The notes beneath the pieces are model-generated. The model ran no database searches. It was not told the DNA's origin and was given only the letters and a program-made list of their open reading frames with translations. Below, in pieces: positions 54,987-64,000 of a stretch of DNA of 64,000 nt (positions are counted from its first letter, which is position 1; each line of letters begins with the position of its first letter). The position numbers were made by a program, and so were the translations under genes. Origin of the DNA: Pleurostoma richardsiae (Eukaryota; Ascomycota; Sordariomycetes; Calosphaeriales; Pleurostomataceae); NCBI GenBank assembly GCA_030052745.1, contig JANBVO010000022.1:496001-560000 (forward strand), written 5' to 3'.

Positions 54987-56055
54987 TATAGAGACTAGAT
55001 GCCTTTACTCGGAGTTCCACACTCGCGGCCGAGGCCGGTATCACCTTTCCGGCCAGGTTTGACGAATTCAAGAGATACGCAAGATATGATGACACAGTAT
55101 TCGCAATTGCGGATAAGTTCGGGAAAAGGCTCGTTGAACTAGGCCAAGGTCGTGATGCCCCGGAGATTGACCGCACTGATCTACGTCAGATCCTCTTGGA
55201 TGCCATCCCGAAAGACAAGATCAAATGGGGTCACGCTCTAATGAACGTGACGGCTGGTGAAGACAACAGGCCTATCCTTCATTTTGTAAATGGCTTTGTA
55301 CTGTCTGGGTGCAAGTTTGTTGTCGGAGCCAATGGTGCGTGGAGCAAAGTACGCTCCAAAGTATGATCTTGCCAGTCTTTCTTCAAGTTATGTATCAACC
55401 TACTAATCATACCTCTTAAATTATGGACACAACTCCTCAATACACTGGGAAGAGTTTCCTTGTGTCGAAAATCGGCGATGAAAACCCACTCTATGAAACG
55501 ACGGCCAGCAAAGTCGGAGCGGGGAGTTCACTATCCATTGGTTCTGGAAAGTACATCATGACCCAACGGCAGGGTGATGGCTCTTACAGAACTTCCTTTG
55601 GACTTCAAGTCCCAGAGACTTTCTTCCGCAATGGTGCCAGCAACGTCCAAGACGTTGAAACTACACGCCGCCTATTGCTGTCAGATTTCTTTGCAGACTG
55701 GTCAGAAGAATACAAGGAGCTCATCCGACACGTAACCGACTTCCGCGCCTTTCCGCTTTACACCTTGTCCACTGAAGACATGGGCTGGAAATCCGTTCCA
55801 GGCATGACCCTTGCCGGAGATGCTGCCCATCTTTCGTTCACTGGTGGAGATGGAGTGAACCTCGCGATGATTGGCTCATTGAAGTTGGCATCCAAGATCG
55901 CGGAGCATGGCACCGAAAACTTCGATCAGGCGGTACAGGGATATCAGGCGGACTTGTTCCCTCGTGGAATTGCCAGGATTACGGAGGGCAAGGTAATGGA
56001 AAGCGTTATGTATAGTGAAGATCCCCAGGCGTTTGTTCAGCTCATGATTTCGTAG
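54987..56055 (+). pseudogene. FAD-dependent monooxygenase remnant, 5'-truncated
   Basis: Two homologous segments: 54987-55360 (AEAGITFPARFDEFKRYARY, EIDRTDLRQILLDAIP, CKFVVGANGAWSKVR) and 55426-56055 (GKSFLVSKIGDE, QRQGDGSYRTSFGL, then AGDAAHLSFTGGDGVNLAM, the GD motif that binds FAD). They are middle and C-terminal parts of a TetX/salicylate-hydroxylase-like enzyme. The first about 100 residues with the GxGxxG Rossmann fold are missing; the RIP-like tract lies there instead. An intron would start at 55361 (GTATGA) and has a good branch point (CTACTAATCAT). Its 3' end reads TATG rather than AG, and an in-frame TAA lies just upstream. Probably dead. It may descend from the monooxygenase that dearomatises xanthone precursors (inference). 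Confidence 0.75.
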
Positions 56056-56434
56056 GTGGCTGCCATAGTGGTGGTGATCTGTGGGCTTAGGGGAACCTGC
56101 TACGTAGATGCAATGGGTCTGGTTGTCGTTACAGCTCCGTCAGTGGACGGCAGGCAAATGCTGTGATTCTGAATACTGCTCTTTTGTCAAGCTCAGTACA
56201 TGTTGCACCGTAATTGGGTTAAGGACCGGCGACAGTTAGAGTTTAGATCCATGTTTACCTATGATATCATGATTTTGTGATGTATGGTTTCACAAAACCT
56301 TCCACAAGCCTTTTGATCTTCGAAAGAACGAAGACATGGCCCGCCAGTCCAGAGTCGACTACGGGAATCAAACCCTCCAGACTGCTGCTACAGCAGGCAC
56401 GTATGAAGCCTCCAGATGGACCGTCACCGAAAGG
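56056..56434. other. Intergenic region
   Basis: Between convergent 3' ends of the monooxygenase remnant and the 801-residue regulator. Nothing recognised. Confidence 0.4.
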
Positions 56435-58995
56435 TCACCGCAGTTCTATCTCTAGTCCCGCCGATAATACATTCATCGGTACTAACCCGACCTCGTGCGA
56501 CAGAGATCCCGCAAACCTATCGCCTTTGTGGTGCCGGCGGACGAAAAAGGCGAGCTCCCGCAGCACTTCTGGCCACTGAGACGTGAGGGCAAGCTCGGCG
56601 AGTTTACCAGTCATCAGGGGACCCGGGATAGTGCGCAGGAGGACGGTGACGGTCAAGGCGATGTTGTAGAGCTTCTCGACGAAGCCGGCACCGTGCGCCT
56701 CCATGCTTCGGAATGCAAAGTCCCTGCAGAAGCCCACCGTGGTCAGAGCCACATCGATAGGGTAATCGGGCCCCAGTTCCCAGCCAACTGCGGATCCCTG
56801 GCCCTCGGTGGTATGGATGAGGCCATGGCGCTGCGCAAGGCACCAGACGCGGTTGCGCAACCATTGCCACGTAACGAGGAGATCTGCCCGCTGTATCTCT
56901 TCGAGCTCTTTGTAGCCGTGAAAAAGATCGTCAGCCGGCTGCGAGAGGGAGGCAAGGATGGACTCAGCCTTGCGATGCGTCAGAAGCTGACATCCGGAAT
57001 CGGGTTTGCAGCCCCCGTGCCAGCAGCTGATGAGGTCGCTGTCAATATAAGAGAAGAGACGAGCGAGGAATCGCAGGTGTCGTAAGCCTGGATCTACCGA
57101 TACGATAGTCGTACTATGCTGGTTATACAGATTCATATTGAAGAGAATCCTACCCGAGCGCTGAAGGGTGTAGGCTCTACTATAACTGTCAGCCATTAAC
57201 GAACAGATGGGCAAGCGACGTTCAGATCTCGGGCCCGACATACCTCTCGGTCACGGAGAGCACCCAGAACATACCCAACCTCCTTCTCTGCTCTTCCTCG
57301 CTTACACTCACATACGCACTCATGTCGCCGAGCTGCATGGCATCACCCAACGCGACGGCCTGGCGCAGCCTGACTCTCGCGCCATCTTCACATCCCAGCT
57401 CGAGGAGCGTACCGAAAGCAAGGTATTGCGTGAGGATGCTTTCTATACTCGGCTGGGAGCCATACGACCAGGATATGTTGAGTCTGCACGCCTCATCGAG
57501 CATAGCGATAGCCTGGTCAACATGCTGCTGGCGGAGTGGGACCTCATGCGGTAGAAGAGGATGAACGGACGCGAGCGCTGCCATCGACAGGACAAGCGCA
57601 AGGAATCTCGGGTCGCGCGTGCGGTCGGTAGACCACGGGTACTGATGCGCACGTGATGGAAGGTGAGGAAAGACGGCTGTAGGAGGCAGGACGGGTATCA
57701 TAGGGTATATACGGTCGTAGTACGCCTGCAGGCGGGGAACGATGAGCGTGTCCATGGAAAGCACAAATAGAGGGGAGGGGTCAGGGACATATGAGCCTTC
57801 TGGCCCTGGAAGATGAAACGAAGATAGCTGTAGTTGTGACTGAACAGTCGACGGTTGTTGCTGTTGCTCTGACAGGGTCGGCATAGATTGGCACGCAAGC
57901 TCGGCGTTGGACACGGGCAGGAAGTCGAAGGTGAATGATAGGGAGGGGGAAGGTTGCCGGGAGCCTAACGATGCAAAAGGGGCAGTGGAGGCTGTGCTTC
58001 GTAGATCCAGAGGCCAGTCAGCGGGGAGGTTGAAGTCGAGGGCGGGAGCGTCGTTCTTGCATAGGGTATTAGGGTCAGGCTGTGACTGTGATTGCGACGG
58101 CGTGCTTGTGATATGGTCTAAGGGTTTGTCGCAGCTACTAGTAGCCAGTTCACTCGCGCCGAGCTCCTCGTCTGCCGGAGCGTTAGATGTCGACTCGGCA
58201 AGGGTGCCCATTGATGTGGGTGAACATTGCCTGACTGGCGACTGCGTTGGAGGCAGGTCATCGGCGCAATCAAATGTTAACCAGTCGAGTACATTCTGGT
58301 CGGCCATCTCAATGTCTCCGTCCGATCCTCCATCAGGAACCTCTTCCTGATTCTGTCCCGTCGACGTGCTTCCGATTTGAACCGCTCGCCTGGGGCGATC
58401 CGAGAGATGCTCGAATTCGCGCCCAAGCGAGAGATCGCATGGGCGGACTAAAAACGAGTCGATAGATACCTCAAGGGCCGATGTCGACGGCGACGGTATT
58501 GTGGTACTGACACCGTGGGCAGCAGCAGAGCTGAGCCTGCCCCCCCTCATTACGTCCGACCTCGCGTTTGAGCTTGCAACCCGCCGTGAGCAGACGCCCG
58601 GCCTCGACTTCGCCTTTTTGCGCTTGTGCTGGCTCCTCTCCATGGCATCACTGCTCGCGGCGGTAATGGCATTGCGCGAAAGATGGTGGCGGTGCTTTGG
58701 CACAGGGCCTTTGGGGAGGACGGGGTTAAGAAAGGTGCATGCTGCCCGCAATCGAAGGCAGGCGTTACACGGGGCTCTTCCAGCACACTGTACGTATCAA
58801 GGTCTCAGTACGGGCGAAATGCTGTTATATAAGGAGGGATCGGCGGGCGTAACGGTTCGAAGGTTATAATCTCACCTTTACTTTACGAGCGTGACATTGA
58901 TCGCAAGCTCGTTTTACGGTAAGCTGCGCCTTGGCTGGGGAACTTGAGGTGGTGGTGCTTATCGAGCCGCTTAGGGCCACGCCGTCAGAACTCAT
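56435..58995 (-). CDS. Zn2Cys6 transcription factor, 801 residues
   Basis: Exon 1 58995-58876, exon 2 58787-57244, exon 3 57176-56435; phases agree. The zinc cluster, joined across intron 1, is RACDQCHARKVK with CAGRAPCNACLRLRAACTF (C-X2-C-X6-C-X5-C-X2-C-X6-C), preceded by a short Ser/Thr-rich leader. A nuclear-localisation-like stretch HKRKKAKSRPG follows. A long Ser/Pro/Gln-rich region then leads to the fungal-specific regulator domain: VPRLQAYYDRIYPMIPVLPP, DEACRLNISWSYGSQPSIES, LRQAVALGDAMQLG, and across intron 2 WVLSVTERAYTLQRSGRI. The zinc cluster resembles sugar-metabolism regulators of the Mut3/AmyR sort. It is probably outside the polyketide pathway, though it closes the cluster on the right. 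Confidence 0.87.
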
Positions 58996-59832
58996 GACTG
59001 AGAGGTACGACTGTATGCATGCTTCTGAGACTTCAACGATCCGTGAGGGAGTGGATGCGTTATGAGCGTAAGAATAGTGACATTACACGAATCTACGATG
59101 CGGACTAAAGCGGGTAGATGCCAAATGAGCAAGTCGGAAATACAGCGGTCACTTCCCCACGTGATAACTCGTTGGATTTAATGCTTTCATGGAGAATGCG
59201 GGGGGGCTTGATGCGCTGAACCGTCACGAGTGTCTCAAGCGTCAATCCCCCGCCTACCTAGGCACCTAGGTAGGGTTGGTGGAATGGCCTAGAGGGCAAT
59301 TTGAGCACCACAGCGCAACCGCCATTTGGCGTCAGCACTATTCGGACACCGTCCTAGCCGGACTTGTTTGTGGGTTCGTTCAAAATCAGCCAAGAACCAC
59401 CCTACTACTACACCAGCTATGGGGAAGTAGACATCACTCTGGGGTGAGTGGCTACTGAGGTGTAGATCATTCGGAACCAGTAAGTATCAAGTGAGCTGGC
59501 GAGGGACTTGTCTCATGGCCTACCGAATCCTCCAGCCGCACCAATCGGCGATCCTTACCTGATTCCTCTGCCCCGCAAAGGTGGGAGGGTCACCCCATAC
59601 TCCACCGCGTCGACGCCGGCGGCGGGGGAAAGAAAGCATACAGGCGCGGCGACACCTTTTATGTCAGGTAGCAAAGCCCAGCACCACCGTCAGAGCTAGA
59701 TGACGACCCTGCCTTCGACCTGCTCATAGTACTTCTCTCTATTTCGATCCGCGCATGGGCATTTGACGACCCTGGATTCGTCAGTGACATGTGGGCATTT
59801 GACGACCCTGGATTCGTCAGTGACATGCTCTA
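58996..59832. other. Bidirectional promoter of two regulator genes
   Basis: 837 bases between divergent start codons. A palindromic CCTAGG-rich element lies near 59257-59275, and a 36-base tandem duplication lies just before the right-hand start codon. No gene recognised. Confidence 0.45.
59757..59828. repeat. 36-base tandem duplication upstream of the C2H2/Zn2Cys6 regulator
   Basis: Copy 1 59757-59792 and copy 2 59793-59828 agree at 35 of 36 positions. The core TGACGACCCTG occurs a third time at 59701-59711. The repeat ends four bases before the start codon at 59833, so it lies in the 5' leader or core promoter. Confidence 0.9.
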
Positions 59833-62800
59833 ATGAGCACCTCTCTTTCAGCGCTGCCCGCCGAGGCCACACTGGACAGACACCAGTGCCCAGATTGTTC
59901 GCGAAGCTTCAAGCGCCTCGAGCATCTAAGGAGGCATCAGCTCGGTCACGATGAGCGAAGGAAGACAGCTTGTTCAATCTGCTCTAAAAGATTCACTCGT
60001 AGGTGAGTAGATGTATGTGCTGTTACGCGTTTTCCCCATGTTTTCCCACGGGAGAGGGGTGGGTATTGATATTTCCTTACCTTCCACAGCGACATACGCA
60101 AACGCCATGAGTCGATGCATATGACAAACCAATCCTACCCCGGAAAGTTGCGAGCTTGTCTAGAATGCGCACGCATGAGGGCGAGATGTAACAGGGCAAT
60201 TCCCTGCCTCAGATGCTCCTCGAAGTCTCTGTCATGCATCTACCCAGTCGAACGCCCTGCATGGGAGCAAAGCTCACTTCCTGGCACGCCTGACTCAACA
60301 CGGCCAACTGTAGCAGCACCTGCAGAACTGAACGGCCCCGATATTTCTCAAGATGTCTCCAGGGTCAATGAACTTGGGCAGCCACTTTTGCCAGAGCTGA
60401 GAGACATGTCTGCTCTTTCGAACGAGCCCGGCACCATGTCGTGTCCTCTTCATCAATGGAGACGCGACGACAAGAATCACAGCGCTGTCCCTTCGTTTTC
60501 CTGCCCATATTGCGACGCCGCTCAGCTGACCGAGAGGCCACCGATTTATCCAGCGCCTGTGACGTTCGAAGGAGGCCCCGATATCAATTGTCATGTTGGC
60601 GGCTCTTCTATCAATTGGCTTCCAACGAACTACGACATGACCGTAGACTATAGCTCCCTGCTGCTTGTCGCACCGACGCCGGCAGCCAGTGTCCCGTCCC
60701 TGTATCCCGACAGCCTCTCTTCCTTTCGGTCTCCCCCAGGTCTGGATAACCTCGTGCAGGATGCCTCTCAAAGCGAGGAGACCACTCAGCACGAAACTCA
60801 CGACAACCAGAACATGCAATCGATGGCAGCATCTCACCCAAACGATGATCAGGAGAACTTTCCGCTTTCTGATCTCGCTGGCTCACCCGCGGGCACAGTA
60901 TCTACGGCTTCACAGATTTCCATCGCATCCACCTCTCACGTCTCAGACCGCGGGTACTTATACGCCACTAGCACGAAGGGGACGAGGGTTCCGTGTAATG
61001 TGCGGTCGAAAAATACCCCCGAGATCACGTTGGGCTGCACGCCGCTGGCCGCTGTCTCTCAGGGTACACCTGAGCTCTTCAGTCAGATTGAATACCAGTT
61101 TCCGGATCTGTCCCGTTTTTCATGTCCCCCCTGTGAGGGACAGCCTTCCTCAAAGACAATCGATAAGAAGACATACGCCACCATCGTGACCCATTTCAGG
61201 CGATTGTGTCTCGATAATGACAGCGTCCAACACAGGTACACGCGCTCCCAGTTTCCGACTCTAAACCACCTCAATTTTTTTACTTGCCTGTTCTTTAGAC
61301 ATTTTAGCCCGATCTTGCCGGTTTACCATGATATGGTTGCCGATCTCAACGGCCACTGGATCCTGGCGTTGGCTATCGCCGCCATCGGTTCTCAATACAC
61401 AGAAACGGAGGAGTTCTCACGCTGCGTGGTTCCTATGCACGAGTTCCTACGCCGGGCTATTGCTGCGGAATTGGAGGCGGGGGATCAGCCGCTACATAAT
61501 CTCCATTTAGTTGAAGCACTAGTTCTTAGTCACGTCGGTATGGCATATTTCGGCTCTCCAATGGCGTCGATGGTGAGGCGTGGCCTCCTCATTGATGCTA
61601 TGAATGCCCTATCACTTCTAAGCCCGAGCCTGTCCGACGAAACGATGGAGAGAACTAGCGAGAACGGCGCAGATGACCCGCATACGCGGTCCCTCGAACT
61701 CTGGTGGAGACACTGGCTGGTTGAAGAGGCAAAACGACGGCTTGGATATGCTCTCTGGGTAAGTCAGCCATAACTTTCGGTACCAGAACATAACCTGACC
61801 AGAGACGAATGGCAGCTGATAGACTGTATGGCTCTGTACCATTTTGGTCTTGAGCCCTTGTTCTCTCTTGAATCTGTACAGTGGGACCTACCCGACGATA
61901 GGCTTTGGACAGCTCAGAATGCTGAGGAATGGTTGAATAGACGAAACCGTTGCAGTAGTAAGCCAACCCTCAAGCCCTCATGTAAATCTACAACATAGGG
62001 TCCTAATGAGCGATCTAGGGAATCCAACCCTACCGGCTGCAGTTCACAAGCTCTTCGTAGACAGGCAGATGAAGGCAGACCTTGGCGAGTACAGCAACTT
62101 GCTCCTTCTTCATGGAGTCTTCAGACACATATTCAGGATTCGGGGCGATTCAAAAAGGACGCTATATACCTGGGATCCATCGGCCCAGAAACCTAGCAAC
62201 GACGATATCGACGACACTGATGGCTCTATCCCCAATCCGAACCAACGTGATGCCCTTACAAAATGGCAAAGCGCCGCCATGGATTGTGTCGACGTCCTGC
62301 ATTGGTCTGCGAATAGTACCATAGGGCAGCTGTCGGGGGCGGAACATGCCACTGTCTTCCACCTTCAATTCTCACGGGTAGTGTTGTGCTCTCCCTATGA
62401 AAAGCTGCGAGTTATAGCGGAGTATCTTGGTTCTCTAACTCAGGGCCGCCAAGAGGGAAGTCGTTGGATGATCGAGGATGCCGTCAAAGCTGAGAACGAG
62501 GTTCTCCAGTGGGCTCAGCAGGATGAGGTCAGTTATTTTCTCCCCTTGTTCCCGCTATTCCTTTGATCCAACATGAAAAGAGACCCAATAAACTCGGCGC
62601 AGACTAAGAACAGGATCTACAGTACAAAGCACGCTTAGCCGCGCTCCACTGCGGTAGTCTCTTCTGGCACGCCCGCCGCTACAGCCGTAGGGCCTTCTAC
62701 GAACCTCTTTCCGTTTTCCTCGCAACACTCGTGTTATGGGCTTATAGCTCGTATGCGCCTCGAGTGCCTCTAATGCTACCGGACGACCTCAGAGATGAAG

Positions 62801-63147
62801 ATGGCTCGTATGGGGTCTCTCATCCGTCCTTCTTGCACCTTGACCGGCCAATGGACGACGAGATGGTCCAGTTCTTCGTGCGGTTCGGGCGGCCTTGTGT
62901 CATGCGTGCCTATGTCGCCGGTGTCGGCAATATATATGGGATGAAGGGGTCGGTGAGGATTCTGCGCGAAGGACGGAAGTTACTCGACGCGATATCTTTG
63001 GCTTGGGGCCGGACAGCCGAGTACAGCCAGCTATTGGAGGCGGTTGAGAAGTATACCCTCGAGTGCCGCATGCGGGATCCGGCACAGGAAAGCTCTGATT
63101 CTGCAGTCTCGCTGACGCATTGTCCCCCTTCGCCACTGGACTGCTAA
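59833..63147 (+). CDS. Fused C2H2-Zn2Cys6 transcription factor, 1007 residues
   Basis: Exons 59833-60002, 60090-61758, 61816-61957, 62019-62527 and 62614-63147; phases agree. The start is ATG at 59833. Two C2H2 fingers come first (HQCPDCSRSFKRLEHLRRHQ and CSICSKRFTRR...RKRHESMH, the second split by intron 1). A Zn2Cys6 cluster follows at once (CLECARMRARCNRAIPCLRC...C). A long Ser/Pro-rich linker leads to the regulator domain: FFTCLFFRHFSPILPVYHDM, HNLHLVEALVLSHVGMAYFGS, KRRLGYALWLIDCMALYHFGLEP, RYSRRAFYEPLSVFLATLVLWAYS. Regulators with both finger types are an established fungal subfamily. The target is unknown. Three of the four introns have standard GT-AG ends with typical branch sites. 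Confidence 0.88.
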
Positions 63148-64000
63148 CAGCTGTTATGCTGGACCTATTTCGTATTCAGCACGGAGAGAAGTGTCACAAA
63201 TATTGCGAATTACTGCGAGTGCCCTAAGGGAGCAGTGTTTGTCTCCACATTACTCAGAAGCACTCTCTACGAGCCTATGGACTTGAGTCCCGTCAAAATG
63301 TGAGCTGTTTTTATAGACTGACCAAACTCTTGGCTCGAAGAAATGTACAATAAAGCCGGCGTAATATGGGGACGGAATTCAAGCCCCTGATGATCCGTCA
63401 AGGCTCAACAAGTGCATTGCACATGCAACAGGGGGAAAAGAAGAGAAGGCGAATTGCACAAGGAGTGAATGTATGGCAAACCTCGAGACAGAAAAATGAT
63501 GAAGTATGATTAAGGACCACCTGGCGAGTACTGAGAAGAGCGATTGTATGAACTAAACTTGCGTAGGTTCCAGTCTTTCTCTTCTGTAGCCTATTCTCGT
63601 TTAGAGCCGAGACGATCGCGATTCTATCATATCACAAATTTTGCCAGATTCCATCGTCCAGAACGTGTGGAGAGCTGAAAAAGGGGGAGGGGGTTCTGCC
63701 GTCGAGGAGCCCGAACCGACCTACACACATACAGACACACAACCACAAAGAAAAAAAAGGATGTACTGAGTCTAGCATATTGAGCTCATCTTAGATAGCA
63801 GATTTTCGGATAGAGACGTGAAGAGGAACCTCGCATTTGAGCCATTTGAGATACCAGGGTTCACAAGCTATCAAGGCAAGTCCAGGCGGAATAACCGAGC
63901 GCTGACGGAACTCGGGAGCCGAACTTGCAGAGTACCCTCCTGCCCATCCCACTTCGCATCTACTTCAAATGATGACGGGTAGAGCAACACAGCGCGTAGA
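63148..64000. other. 3' intergenic region to window end
   Basis: No recognisable gene. A purine-rich stretch and a short A-run (63750-63760) are present. A neighbouring gene may begin beyond the window. Confidence 0.35.

Noticed and set aside
59833-60115. Separate start for the last regulator at the ATG near 60115
   Set aside because: It would drop both C2H2 fingers, which join cleanly through the 60003-60089 intron.

Overview
This window is from a filamentous ascomycete (Pezizomycotina). The genes have short introns of about 48-70 bases with GT-AG or GC-AG ends. The gene set is typical of these fungi: Zn2Cys6 regulators, RTA1 proteins, DHA2-type MFS transporters and a non-reducing polyketide synthase (PKS). 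One AT-rich tract has a dinucleotide pattern like repeat-induced point mutation (RIP). The species cannot be named from sequence alone. All gene models below were built by hand from splice signals, reading frame and family resemblance.

Left flank (1-11.7 kb), probably outside the pathway: a partial MFS transporter (-), a secreted BBE-like FAD oxidase broken by one in-frame stop (+), a Zn2Cys6 regulator (+), two divergently transcribed RTA1-family membrane proteins, and a secreted GH78 alpha-L-rhamnosidase-like enzyme (-).

Core cluster (12.1-34.0 kb): an anthraquinone (emodin/monodictyphenone-type) set. It holds a scytalone dehydratase-like protein and a tetrahydroxynaphthalene/versicolorin reductase-like SDR (divergent), a SnoaL-like protein, an NmrA/AvfA-like oxidoreductase, a SAM methyltransferase, a divergent AflS-like/AflR-like regulatory pair, an EthD-type decarboxylase and a DUF1772 anthrone oxygenase (divergent), and a metallo-beta-lactamase thioesterase divergent from the PKS (SAT-KS-AT-PT-ACP, no TE). 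The expected logic is: PKS plus discrete thioesterase release atrochrysone carboxylic acid, the EthD protein decarboxylates it, and the anthrone oxygenase gives emodin. Ketoreductase, dehydratase-like protein and NmrA-like oxidoreductase then deoxygenate it towards chrysophanol-type intermediates.

Tailoring, export and control (34.8-54.5 kb): two DHA2 MFS transporters, a second Zn2Cys6 regulator, an SDR without the usual catalytic lysine, a DUF4267 membrane protein, a divergent P450 pair and a questin-oxidase-like Baeyer-Villiger enzyme for anthraquinone ring opening. This content fits a benzophenone, xanthone or tetrahydroxanthone product, perhaps dimerised by a P450. A FAD monooxygenase of the kind used for xanthone dearomatisation is present only as a 5'-truncated pseudogene beside the RIP-like tract (54.7-56.1 kb), so that step may be lost.

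Right flank (56.4-64 kb): an 801-residue Zn2Cys6 regulator (-) and a 1007-residue regulator that joins two C2H2 fingers to a Zn2Cys6 cluster (+). No tRNA, rRNA or intact transposon was recognised.
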